A stretch of DNA of 10,879 nucleotides, taken from contig JADDPR010000462.1 in NCBI GenBank assembly GCA_016781775.1, forward strand, positions 1 through 10,879, read 5' to 3'. The notes under the pieces are model-generated. The model saw only the letters and a list, made by a program, of their open reading frames with translations. It searched no databases and had not been told where the DNA came from. This document shows, piece after piece, positions 1 to 6,547 of the stretch; within the stretch, counting starts at the first letter, position 1; each line of letters starts with the position of its first letter. Source of the DNA: Rubrobacter sp. (GTDB taxonomy: Bacteria > Actinomycetota > Rubrobacteria > Rubrobacterales > Rubrobacteraceae). The position numbers and the translations under genes are program-made.

Positions 1-1118
1 CCGTCGAGGCGGATGCCCGCGCCGCCCGGCGAGCGGTAGGCGGAGATCCTGCCGGTGTCCGGCCGGAAGCCGTCGGCCGGATCCTCCGTCGTTACCCGGC
101 ACTGGAGCGCCACGCCGCGCTGGAGGATACCCTCCTGGGAGAGACCAAGGTCGGCTAGCGTCTCGCCGCCGGCGATGCGCAGCTGGGCGTGGACGAGGTC
201 CACGTCGGTCGTCTCCTCCGTGACGGTGTGCTCCACCTGGATGCGGGGGTTCATCTCGATAAAGGCGTACTCGCCGTCCTCCCCGACGAGAAACTCGACC
301 GTGCCGGCGTTCCGGTAGCCGACTTGCCGTCCGAAACGGACCGCGTCCGAGCAGAGGCGGGCACGCAGCTCGGGGTCGAGGTTCGGGGCGGGGGCCATCT
401 CCAGAACCTTCTGGTGGCGGCGCTGCACGGAGCAGTCGCGCTCGTAAAGGTGCATCACCTCTCCCCCACCATCCGCCAGGACCTGCACCTCTATGTGCCT
501 CGGCCTCTTGATGGCCTGCTCCAAAAAAACGGAGCCGTCCCCGAAGGCGGCCTCCGCCTCGCGCGTCGCGGTCTCCACCGCCCCGGCCAGATCTTCCGGC
601 CTCTCGACGAGGCGCATCCCCCTGCCCCCGCCCCCGCTCTCCGCCTTCACGAAGATGGGAAACCCGATCTCCTCGGCCCTTTCGCGAGCCTCATCGGGGT
701 CCGAGATCGTCCCGGACGCGCTCAGCACGGGGACGCCCGCGCCTTCGGCCGCCTTCCGCGCCTCCAGCTTGTTCCCGGTAAGGGCGAGGACGGCGGGCGG
801 CGGTCCCACGAAGACGATGCCGGCCTCCTCGCACGCCCGCGCGAAGGCCGGGCTCTCGGAGAGGAAGCCGTAGCCGGGGTAGATCGCATCCGCCCCGACG
901 CGCTTTGCGGTCTCCACAAGGGTTCCGGGATCGAGGTACGCCCTCAAGGGGTGCTTGGGCTCTCCGATCTCGTAGGCCTCGTCGGCCTTCTGGCGGTGCA
1001 GGGAATCCCGATCGTCCGGCGTATACACAGCGACGGTGCGGATGCCCAACTCGTACGCCGCCCGGAAGGCCCGGATCGCGATCTCACCCCGATTGGCAAC
1101 CAGCACCTTCTTCAACAT
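1..1118 (-). CDS. pyc: Pyruvate carboxylase, N-terminal part (biotin carboxylase domain), truncated by window edge
   Basis: Carboxylates the biotin of its own carrier domain using ATP and bicarbonate, then passes the CO2 to pyruvate to form oxaloacetate (anaplerosis, cytosol). The 372 visible codons cover the biotin carboxylase part of a protein that is normally about 1150 residues. Seen: N-terminal VLVANRGEIAIRAFRA (5-20), YPGYGFLSE (80-88), ATP-grasp glycine loop KAESGGGGRGMRLV (158-171), the active-site stretch ERDCSVQRRHQK (226-237), and EMNPRIQVEHTVTE (288-301). Pyruvate carboxylase is preferred over AccC or an acyl-CoA carboxylase subunit because of HRQKADEAYEIG (41-52) with HPLRAYLDP (56-64), and RVTTEDPADGFRPDTGRI (341-358), which are typical of Pyc. 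The ATG at 1118 is preceded by AAGGGGA at about 7 nt. The carboxyltransferase and biotinyl domains lie outside the window. No frameshift is seen in the visible part. Confidence 0.93.
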   Translation of the reverse strand, partial: MLKKVLVANRGEIAIRAFRAAYELGIRTVAVYTPDDRDSLHRQKADEAYEIGEPKHPLRAYLDPGTLVETAKRVGADAIYPGYGFLSESPAFARACEEAGIVFVGPPPAVLALTGNKLEARKAAEGAGVPVLSASGTISDPDEARERAEEIGFPIFVKAESGGGGRGMRLVERPEDLAGAVETATREAEAAFGDGSVFLEQAIKRPRHIEVQVLADGGGEVMHLYERDCSVQRRHQKVLEMAPAPNLDPELRARLCSDAVRFGRQVGYRNAGTVEFLVGEDGEYAFIEMNPRIQVEHTVTEETTDVDLVHAQLRIAGGETLADLGLSQEGILQRGVALQCRVTTEDPADGFRPDTGRISAYRSPGGAGIRLD

Positions 1119-1227
1119 CGCCGTCCCCTTCGGTCCGAGTCTCCGGCTCCCCGGTATGGACGAACTCGCCCCAGGAACCTCGCTAGATCTGCCCCAACCG
1201 CTAGGGTCGCACATACATGACTTCATG

Positions 1228-1259
1228 GTCAAGGTACGTGCCCGGGCACGTACCCTGAC
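1228..1259. promoter_or_regulatory. 32-bp near-perfect palindrome upstream of pyc (putative operator)
   Basis: Left arm GTCAAGGTACGTGCCC is mirrored by the right arm with a single mismatch (1232/1255). The inner 22 bp (1233-1254) are a perfect palindrome centred on CCCGGG. It lies about 110 nt upstream of the pyc ATG, and on the minus strand it directly abuts a TTGACC (1227-1232) that could be a -35 element. No convincing -10 follows at 17-18 nt. A dyad of this length without a spacer is typical of a dimeric repressor or activator site. It could instead fold as a 14-bp RNA hairpin and terminate the upstream hydrolase transcript, but no T-run follows on either strand. The regulator is unknown. 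Confidence 0.6.
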
Positions 1260-1365
1260 GGTTGACCGGCGAGCACGAAACACAGCACCGACCCTCCGCA
1301 CACGTTCGCCCGCTACCCCTGCTAGTCCCCGACCCAAGGCCCGGACATACCGTTGCGCGGGCGCC

Positions 1366-2058
1366 TTACGCCGGCAGGTCGCGCCCGAGCTTGGCGAGGT
1401 GCGCCCGGGCCGCGAGCGCGGCGTAGGGATGCATCTCCGGCGGCGTGTCCCGGTAGGCAAGCGCCACTACCTCCCCCACCGTCGATGCTCCCTGCTCAAG
1501 CGCCGCGATAACCAGTTCTTCGCGCTCGCGGCGGTGGGCAAGGTACCCTTCGATCTTGGCGACGGCCTCCGTCACCTCCGGCCCGTGCCCCGGAAGGATG
1601 CGCGCAGGAGACAGCTCACGCACCCTTTCGAGGGAGGCCATATAGTCCGCGAGGTCGCCCTCCGGCGGGGCGATCATGATGCTCCCGCTCCCGGCGATAA
1701 GGTCCCCGGAGAGAAGGGTGCCGCTCTCGGGATGCCAGAAGCACAGATGGTCCGGAGCGTGCCCGGGCGTATGCACGCAAACCAGCCCCGGCGCCACCTC
1801 ATCCCCATCCCCGAGCCCGTCGTTGTACGCGAGCACGGGGACGCCCGAGAGCTCCGAGAGGCGCCCGGCCCCGGACGCGTGATCGGGGTGGCGGTGGGTG
1901 AGGGCTATACGCTCGACGGGCCCGGCGGCGAGGACGGCCTCCAGATGCCCCTCATCCTCGGGGCCCGGGTCCACCACCGTGCCCCCCACCACGTAAGTGT
2001 TCGTGCCATCCAGCGTAAGCGGCCCCGGGTTGTGCGCCCGGACGGTCAGGAAGTCCAT
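1366..2058 (-). CDS. Metallo-beta-lactamase-fold hydrolase, LACTB2-like
   Basis: A 230-residue cytosolic binuclear-metal hydrolase. The N-terminal NPGPLTLDGTNTYVVG (10-25) is the hallmark opening of LACTB2-like proteins. Metal ligands are visible: THRHPDH (54-60, the HxHxDH motif), TPGHAPDH (97-104, His100), SGDL (117-120, Asp119) and PGHGP (156-160, His158). The C-terminal 60 residues are helical and resemble the winged-helix tail of this family. Human LACTB2 is an endoribonuclease; for bacterial members the substrate (RNA, thioester or phosphodiester) cannot be told from sequence. The frame stays open upstream to 2670, but that part lies opposite the enoyl-CoA hydratase gene and looks like its shadow. 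The ATG at 2058, two codons before the family motif region begins, is the sensible start. There is no Shine-Dalgarno, but TACAAT sits 6 nt upstream, suggesting a leaderless mRNA. Confidence 0.9.
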   Translation of the reverse strand: MDFLTVRAHNPGPLTLDGTNTYVVGGTVVDPGPEDEGHLEAVLAAGPVERIALTHRHPDHASGAGRLSELSGVPVLAYNDGLGDGDEVAPGLVCVHTPGHAPDHLCFWHPESGTLLSGDLIAGSGSIMIAPPEGDLADYMASLERVRELSPARILPGHGPEVTEAVAKIEGYLAHRREREELVIAALEQGASTVGEVVALAYRDTPPEMHPYAALAARAHLAKLGRDLPA

Positions 2059-2064
2059 CGGGGG

Positions 2065-2070
2065 ATTGTA
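2065..2070 (-). promoter_or_regulatory. Candidate -10 element giving a leaderless mRNA for the MBL hydrolase
   Basis: TACAAT on the minus strand is followed by six bases (CCCCCG) and then the ATG at 2058, so transcription would start at or next to the start codon. No purine-rich ribosome binding site precedes this ATG. No clear -35 is seen 16-18 nt upstream, which weakens the call. Confidence 0.4.
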
Positions 2071-2122
2071 CCCGCGTGCCCCCGCCTCCCGCGATGGTCC
2101 CCTACGCCCATACGGGGGCCGA

Positions 2123-2151
2123 TTGTGCGGGCGGTCGAACTCGTGGACAAT
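2123..2151 (+). promoter_or_regulatory. Candidate promoter of the enoyl-CoA hydratase gene
   Basis: TTGTGC (2123-2128) and GACAAT (2146-2151) are 17 bp apart, matching the consensus at 3 of 6 and 4 of 6 positions. Start of transcription would be near 2158, leaving a leader of about 33 nt that contains the ribosome binding site GGAAAGGGG (2176-2184). It lies in the 132-bp divergent gap between the hydrolase and hydratase starts. Confidence 0.3.
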
Positions 2152-2190
2152 GGCGATCTTACGGTGCGCGGAGTGGGAAAGGGGCGCGAG

Positions 2191-3000
2191 TTGAACGGCA
2201 GAGAGTTCGAGCAGATCCGGGTGACGTCGGAGGGTGGCGTGGCGACGGTGACGCTCGACCGACCCGAGCGCTACAACGCCCTGGGCGTGGGCATCGTCGG
2301 GGAGCTTCGGGAGGCGATCGAGGAGATAGAAGGCTCGGGCGAGGTCAGGGCCATGATCCTGACCGGCGCGGGCGAGAAGGCCTTCTGCTCGGGCGCGGAC
2401 CTCAAGGAGCGCGCCGGGATGGACCCCGGCGAGAGGTGGGCGCACAACCGCTCCATGGTCGCCCTCGCCGAGGGCCTGGCTCGCCTGCAAGTACCCACGA
2501 TAGCCGCCCTCAACGGTCTCGCCTTCGGCGGCGGGCTGGAGATCGCCCTCGCCTGCGATTTTCGCATAGCCGCCGAGGGCGCCCGTTTCGCGCTCCCCGA
2601 GGTGGGCCTCGGCATCATCCCGGGCGCGGGCGGCACGCAGCGCCTGCCCCGTCTCGTAGGTCCCACCCACGCAAAGGAGTTGATCCTGACGGGCAGGCGG
2701 ATAACCGCCGAACGCGCGCTCGAAATAGGGCTCGTGAGCGAGGTCGTACCGGCCGGCTCCCTCATGCAGGCGGCGCGGTCCCTAGCCGGCGAGATCGCCG
2801 CCAACAGCCCGCTCGCCCTCGCCTACGCCAAGGCATCCGTGGACCTGGCCTCCGAGACGACGATAGAGCAAGGATTGCGCTACGAGACCGCAGCCATCCG
2901 CGCGACCCTCGCCTCCGAAGATTACCGGATCGGCCTCGCTGCCTTCGCGGAGAAGGAGTCGCCCGAATTCCCGCCGCTCTCCGCCCGCCGCATAACCTGA
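2191..3000 (+). CDS. Enoyl-CoA hydratase/isomerase (crotonase family)
   Basis: Adds water across the 2,3 double bond of enoyl-CoA, as in fatty-acid or amino-acid beta-oxidation; cytosolic, normally a hexamer. The protein has 269 residues, a normal crotonase length. Seen: LDRPERYNAL (22-31), CSGADLKE (66-73, first oxyanion-hole segment), NGLAFGGGLEIALACDFRIA (108-127, catalytic Glu117), LPEVGLGIIPGAGGTQRL (135-152, catalytic Glu137), and a C-terminal SEDYRIGLAAFAEKESPEF (242-260). Both catalytic glutamates are present, so true hydratase activity is likely; chain-length preference is unknown. The frame is open far upstream, to 1036, but that part is antisense to the hydrolase and pyc. The TTG at 2191 is chosen because GGAAAGGGG ends 6 nt before it; GTG at 2164 is an alternative. 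No partner beta-oxidation gene is visible in the window. Confidence 0.92.
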   Translation: MNGREFEQIRVTSEGGVATVTLDRPERYNALGVGIVGELREAIEEIEGSGEVRAMILTGAGEKAFCSGADLKERAGMDPGERWAHNRSMVALAEGLARLQVPTIAALNGLAFGGGLEIALACDFRIAAEGARFALPEVGLGIIPGAGGTQRLPRLVGPTHAKELILTGRRITAERALEIGLVSEVVPAGSLMQAARSLAGEIAANSPLALAYAKASVDLASETTIEQGLRYETAAIRATLASEDYRIGLAAFAEKESPEFPPLSARRIT

Positions 3001-3029
3001 CACCGAGCGCCACAGATAAAGATTTCCGG

Positions 3030-3055
3030 CGTGCTCATACGATGGGCCGAGCACG
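3030..3055 (+). terminator. Weak hairpin after the enoyl-CoA hydratase gene
   Basis: CGTGCTC (3030-3036) and GAGCACG (3049-3055) form a perfect 7-bp stem with a 12-nt loop, 30 nt after the hydratase stop. There is no T-run behind it, so it may be a weak terminator or chance. Confidence 0.25.
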
Positions 3056-3165
3056 GAAAGGTGCGGGAACGTACCGGTGCCAAAGGCCGAACAACTCGAC
3101 ACAAACCTTCCTTGTCACCTGTGAAACCAGTCCCTTTCGCCGGTTCGAGACCCGACGCCGACGGG

Positions 3166-3180
3166 TAGACTTGTTATAAA
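3166..3180 (+). promoter_or_regulatory. Candidate -10 elements upstream of the 2H phosphoesterase
   Basis: Two -10-like hexamers lie close together: TAGACT (3166-3171) and TATAAA (3175-3180). They are 34 and 25 nt upstream of the ATG at 3205. No clear -35 accompanies either. An excellent ribosome binding site, GGAAGGAG (3190-3197), follows with 7 nt to that ATG, so translation is clearly meant to begin at 3205. Confidence 0.4.
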
Positions 3181-3204
3181 CCGAGGCGCGGAAGGAGCCC
3201 AACC

Positions 3205-3338
3205 ATGCGGATCAAGACCTCCCTTACGACGAGCCTGACGAGGACCGGAGCCCTGAAAGTCACTACCAGGACCAAGGTGCCCATGCTCCCGGCGATGCGT
3301 ACCTCGACGACCCTGGCGACATCGCCCCCGAAGAGGAA
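3205..3338 (+). other. Probable N-terminal coding part of the 2H phosphoesterase, out of phase with its ATG
   Basis: The ATG at 3205 has an ideal ribosome binding site but reads a basic, Thr-rich 68-residue frame ending at TGA 3409-3411, with no family resemblance. The frame continuous with the phosphoesterase has no stop back to 3180 and from 3207 reads ADQDLPYDEPDEDRSPES and so on: 16 acidic residues in 44, running smoothly into the acidic start of the annotated gene. Counting those 44 codons, G+C at positions 1/2/3 is about 86/39/66%, the expected lowest value at position 2; the ATG frame would put 39% at position 1. One extra base after the ATG (ATG GCG GAT CAA) would give a 292-residue protein starting MADQDLPYDE. 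A sequencing error, a real frameshift, or a coupled leader ORF are all possible. Confidence 0.5.
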
Positions 3339-4082
3339 GTGCAGAAAGAAGAGAAAAGCGAGGACGCCCGCGCAGAGCTCGATACTCCCTCTGTTACGGT
3401 TCATCCGGTGAATGCGTACGAGGAGTCTTGGCAGAAGTTCCGGCAGGAGCGTCGCCTTGAGTTCGGGGGGCACACGGACCCGGAGTGGCAGAACGGCCAC
3501 GATCTCTCCGCCTCCTTCGTGGTCCCCGTGGAGACAGACCGCATCCGCGAAGCTTTGGAGCCCCTCAGAGAAGCTCTGCAACCCTTCCCGTTCGTCTCGT
3601 TGCACCCGGACCACTTTATGCACATAACGCTCCTGCTCCCCGGCTTCGTGGTCCGCGAGCCGAAGACCGAGGATGAGTTATCTCCCGGTCGGCTGGGGGA
3701 GTTGGCATCCGAGGCGCGCGAGGCCCTCGCAGGCTTTTCGCCCTTCTGGGTAAACCTGCGTAACCTAAACGCTTTCCCAGGGGCCGTCTTCGTCGAGGTT
3801 CACGACGGGGGGAAGCTGGAGGAGCTGCGGGAGGCAGTTCGGAAGCGGTGCGGACTCGCGGAGCCGCCGGGGCCGCCGCATCTGACCCTGGCTTACATAC
3901 ATGCCCCCGACGGTACTCCCGCCCCGGAGCCGTTCGTTAGGGTGATCGAACGCCACCGCGACAAGCCGGTCGGCGAGCTCCTCGTGGACCGCATAGAGCT
4001 CACCCTGCTCGACCTCGGCGAGGAGTACCCCGAGCCCGAGACGTTCGCCGTGTTACCGCTGGCCGAAAAACCTGTGGGCTAA
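3339..4082 (+). CDS. 2H phosphoesterase, LigT / 2'-5' RNA ligase-like family
   Basis: Two HxT motifs, HIT (95-97 in FMHITLLLPGF) and HLT (181-183 in PPHLTLAYIHA), about 85 residues apart, define the 2H phosphoesterase fold, which acts on 2',3'-cyclic phosphate or 2'-5' linked RNA ends. The LSASFVVPV strand (56-64) opens the domain. Substrate is unknown; bacterial members are usually named RNA 2',3'-cyclic phosphodiesterases. The start is uncertain. GTG 3339 (247 residues) has only GAGG too close to it. GTG 3408 (224 residues) overlaps the TGA of the 68-residue frame as GTGA. The best ribosome binding site belongs to ATG 3205 in another frame, as described for 3205-3338. Residues 1-20 are acidic and probably disordered. 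The gene converges on the sixA-like gene with only 7 bp between stops and no visible terminator. Confidence 0.85.
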   Translation: MQKEEKSEDARAELDTPSVTVHPVNAYEESWQKFRQERRLEFGGHTDPEWQNGHDLSASFVVPVETDRIREALEPLREALQPFPFVSLHPDHFMHITLLLPGFVVREPKTEDELSPGRLGELASEAREALAGFSPFWVNLRNLNAFPGAVFVEVHDGGKLEELREAVRKRCGLAEPPGPPHLTLAYIHAPDGTPAPEPFVRVIERHRDKPVGELLVDRIELTLLDLGEEYPEPETFAVLPLAEKPVG

Positions 4083-4089
4083 GGGGGCT

Positions 4090-4602
4090 TCAGGAACGCT
4101 CGGGAGCCGCGCAGGAACCCAGAAGAGCGGGCGTAAGTAGCCAGCGGAGAGCAGCCGTCCTGGCGCGGGTGGGGCCGTGGAAGCTCAGGCGCAGGGCACC
4201 GCCTTTCTTGATCCTCACGTCTACCTCCGCGTCGCCGGCCAGCAGATGGGAGACCAGCTCGTGCAGCCCGGGCCGGTGCCCGACGACGGTCACCGCTCCC
4301 GCTTCCGCGTAGTCCTCAAGCGCGATCGCCGCCTCCTCCGGCGACACCCCGGGCCCGAGGGCGGGGAACGCCTTCGGGTCGGGCCAGCTCTCAAGTCCGG
4401 CGAGGATCTCCGCCGTCTGCCACGCCCGCTCCAGCGGGCTGCTCAACAGCGCGTCCACCGAAGGCACGAGGTGGCCGAGCCCGCGGGCGGCCTTGCGGAA
4501 CTCGTCCTTGCCCTCCGGCGTGAGCGGTCGCTCCCCATCGTCCGGCCACCGCTCCTCGTCCCGCTTGAAGGCCACGGCGTGCCGCACCACGTAGAGCTCC
4601 AA
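4090..4602 (-). CDS. sixA: SixA-type phosphohistidine phosphatase (histidine phosphatase superfamily)
   Basis: A 170-residue single-domain histidine phosphatase. The catalytic RHA motif is at 7-9 (VVRHAVA, nucleophile His8), followed by LTPEGKDEF (27-35), SSPLERAWQTAEIL (54-67, Arg59) and VVGHRPGLHEL (106-116, second catalytic His109). Short length and the RHAxA form fit SixA, which in E. coli removes phosphate from phosphohistidine on signalling and PTS proteins. The TTG start at 4602 is 4 nt after the TAG of the CYTH-CHAD gene; its ribosome binding site AGGGGAGG lies inside the end of that gene, so the two are translationally coupled. Being last in a ppx-ppk-CHAD cluster, it may act on phosphohistidine in polyphosphate metabolism, for example the PPK1 intermediate; this is inference. 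The short C-terminal tail is unremarkable. Confidence 0.88.
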   Translation of the reverse strand: MELYVVRHAVAFKRDEERWPDDGERPLTPEGKDEFRKAARGLGHLVPSVDALLSSPLERAWQTAEILAGLESWPDPKAFPALGPGVSPEEAAIALEDYAEAGAVTVVGHRPGLHELVSHLLAGDAEVDVRIKKGGALRLSFHGPTRARTAALRWLLTPALLGSCAAPERS

Positions 4603-4606
4603 GCCT

Positions 4607-6511
4607 CTACCTCCCCTTCCGCTTGCCCTTGCCGGAGCCCTTCTTGTGGGGCTTCCCGCCCGCGCGCCGCTCCTTCTCCATCAGGCCCTCGAAGCCCTTC
4701 CACGCCTTGGCTCCGACCAGCACGCGGTACTCCCCGGCCGAGATCGAAGAAGACCTGAGCCCGGCGGCCTCGGCGTGGTAACGCTGGGCCAGGAGGCCCA
4801 TGGCGAAGACCGTACGCTTGGGCAGACGCGGGGTCCCCACGGCGATCTCGCGCAGCATCTCGGCCGCGACGATCGCGTCCTGGTGCCTCCCCAGAGAGTC
4901 CTGCACTGCCTTGAGAGGCTTCACGAGCGCGGCGGTGGCCTCCTCGCCGTACACCCCGGAGAAGAACTCTAGGGCGTAGCGCAGGCGCTTGCCCCTCTTT
5001 CGCAGGTCGTGGAACTCCTCGGGATCGGAGCCCTCGTTCAGATGCTTCGCGGCCTTGCGCCACCCGCGGTAGCGCTTGCCGAGGATCTCCGGGGCCGCCT
5101 CCAGCACGGGCACGCCGGAGGCGGCCACCCCGGAAGACCCGTTCACGGAGGCCGCCTCCGGCGTCCCGGCGACGGAGGGTCCACGACGGAGCATTTCGGC
5201 GAAGGAAGACTCGAAGCGTCCGTAGCGGTCGGAGTCGAGCGCTTCGAGCATGCGCTCGCGCGCCTCGGCGCGCCGGGTCCCGAGGGCGGCGACGATCGAC
5301 GTCAACGCCTCGTCCTCTTCTTTATCCCCGTTGCCGCCCAGCCCCTGTACCTCTTCGATCTGGACGTCGAGGTCGCGGACGTCGCCCAGCACGCCCGCGA
5401 AGTGGCGCAGCTCCTCGCGCAGCCAGCGGGAGCGCTCCGGCAGCGCGTCCTCGAAGAGCTTCATCGCGGCCCTCAGCCTGCGCGTGGCGACGCGCATGTC
5501 GTGCAGCTCCTCCGGATCCTCGCCCAACCGGGTGCCCGCCTCGTGCGCCCTCATCACGGCAAACTGGCGACGCAGCACCGCAAACGCCATCTCTCCGAGC
5601 GTGAGCGAGGCGTCAACCCTCGTAGCCCCAAAGTCCTCCCGGCTCTCCGGGCTCAACCCCGTGGCGAAGATTCCGGCTTCGTACTTGGAGATCCTGGCCC
5701 GACGCAGCCCCAGCGAGGCCTCCATCTCCCGGACGAACCTCTGTACCCGCGGGTCGGATGCGGCCCCGGCCTCCACCTCGACCTCCACGCGCGTCAGCCT
5801 GGCCAGATTCTCGCCCTCGCCAAAGGTTATCTGAGTGGAATCGAGCACGACCTCGCCCAACCGGGAACCTCCCCCGGTCTCTCCCCCTCCGGATGCTTCG
5901 CGCACGTCTCCCGCCGCATCCTGCACGATCTCGCCGTCCGCGGAGGCGGTGAGGGTGCCGCCGTTCCCCTCCGCCGCGTTCAGGGCGAAGGTCTTGCGGT
6001 TGGTGCGGACCTCGAAGATACGCCCGACCTCACGCTCGCCGACGAGCAGGCGCAGGCGCTCCGCTACGGGTCCCCTGGCCTTCCGCAGCGTGCCCATCTC
6101 CGCGTCTTTCAGGGGTTCGGAGATCTCACGCCGACGCCTGGGACCGCCGTCGGAAGGGGCAAGAGACTTCATCGTGGCCTCGCCCCCACCACCCGAATCG
6201 CGGAGGCGCAGGGCATACCCGGCGCGATACAGACGCCAATCTTCGGTGTCGTAGTAACCGTCCACTAGGTCCTCCGCCGAGCCCGGACCCACGACCAACT
6301 CGAAACCGGAAGACTCCTCCCCGAGCCATCCCTCGACGCGCCCGAGGTCGTCGGCGTCGAACTGCCACTCTACCTCCTGCACATCCTTCCCCCGGTCTTC
6401 CTTCCGCCCCGCCCCCGAAGCCCCCCTCCCTCGCGCGGGACGCCGCGCCCTCTTCGTCTCGTGCGCTCCACGGTTCTGCTCGGAGGTTTTCTCGCTCACG
6501 TTTGCTCCCAT
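4607..6511 (-). CDS. CYTH-CHAD domain protein (polyphosphate-associated)
   Basis: 634 residues. A basic N-terminal tail (20-42) leads into a CYTH domain (about 44-285): EVEWQF (46-51), GYYDTEDWRLYRAGYALRLR (85-104), MKS (114-116), RREISEP (127-133), FEVRTNRKTF (166-175), EVVLD (220-224), TRVEVEVEAG (240-249). A CHAD domain follows (about 300-600) with its two histidine helices, HDMRVATRRLR (337-347) and HDLRKRGKRLR (501-511). CYTH domains cleave triphosphate or thiamin triphosphate in a beta-barrel tunnel; CHAD domains bind polyphosphate through conserved His/Arg/Lys. Odd: the signature ExExK reads EVEWQ, so the lysine is glutamine. A Gly/Ala-rich insert (180-217) and the linker between CHAD halves (445-475) look disordered, and the last 20 residues are Lys-rich. 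ATG 6511 has no strong ribosome binding site. Located 77 nt after ppk and 4 nt before the sixA-like gene. Confidence 0.92.
   Translation of the reverse strand: MGANVSEKTSEQNRGAHETKRARRPARGRGASGAGRKEDRGKDVQEVEWQFDADDLGRVEGWLGEESSGFELVVGPGSAEDLVDGYYDTEDWRLYRAGYALRLRDSGGGGEATMKSLAPSDGGPRRRREISEPLKDAEMGTLRKARGPVAERLRLLVGEREVGRIFEVRTNRKTFALNAAEGNGGTLTASADGEIVQDAAGDVREASGGGETGGGSRLGEVVLDSTQITFGEGENLARLTRVEVEVEAGAASDPRVQRFVREMEASLGLRRARISKYEAGIFATGLSPESREDFGATRVDASLTLGEMAFAVLRRQFAVMRAHEAGTRLGEDPEELHDMRVATRRLRAAMKLFEDALPERSRWLREELRHFAGVLGDVRDLDVQIEEVQGLGGNGDKEEDEALTSIVAALGTRRAEARERMLEALDSDRYGRFESSFAEMLRRGPSVAGTPEAASVNGSSGVAASGVPVLEAAPEILGKRYRGWRKAAKHLNEGSDPEEFHDLRKRGKRLRYALEFFSGVYGEEATAALVKPLKAVQDSLGRHQDAIVAAEMLREIAVGTPRLPKRTVFAMGLLAQRYHAEAAGLRSSSISAGEYRVLVGAKAWKGFEGLMEKERRAGGKPHKKGSGKGKRKGR
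5112..5164. repeat. 15-bp perfect inverted repeat in the CHAD linker
   Basis: ACGCCGGAGGCGGCC (5112-5126) is repeated in exact reverse complement at 5150-5164 with a 23-nt spacer. It encodes the low-complexity linker between the two CHAD halves (about residues 450-467) and falls outside conserved motifs. Confidence 0.55.
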
Positions 6512-6541
6512 CGTAATCAGCCATGTTGTCTAGTTGTGCGG

Positions 6542-6547
6542 ATCGTA
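6542..6547 (-). promoter_or_regulatory. Possible internal -10 upstream of the CYTH-CHAD gene
   Basis: In the 77-nt gap between the ppk stop and the CHAD start, the minus strand reads TACGAT, which matches TAnnnT and would start transcription about 25 nt before the ATG at 6511. No -35 is evident. No terminator hairpin is seen in the gap, so readthrough from ppk is also expected. Confidence 0.25.

Noticed and set aside
189..1220. 343-codon open frame on the plus strand
   Set aside because: It lies antisense to the clearly recognisable pyruvate carboxylase frame; its Arg/Pro/Gly/His-rich product matches no family and is a high-GC shadow.
1036..2190. Long open extension upstream of the enoyl-CoA hydratase start in the same frame
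   Set aside because: It runs antisense to pyc and the MBL hydrolase, has no crotonase similarity, and a good ribosome binding site marks TTG 2191 as the start.
2059..2670. Upstream in-frame extension of the MBL hydrolase to a start at 2670
   Set aside because: It is antisense to the enoyl-CoA hydratase gene, and the family N-terminus begins at MDFLTVRAHNPGP (2058).
3141..3156. GGTTCGAGACCC resembling a tRNA T-arm
   Set aside because: The flanking bases do not form the 5-bp T stem, and no anticodon or acceptor stem could be built around it.
4083..4089. Possible terminator between the convergent 2H phosphoesterase and sixA-like genes
   Set aside because: Only 7 bp separate the stops, and no inverted repeat is visible nearby.
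5009..6268. 419-codon open frame on the plus strand
   Set aside because: Antisense shadow of the CYTH-CHAD gene; composition is typical of the opposite strand of high-GC coding DNA.
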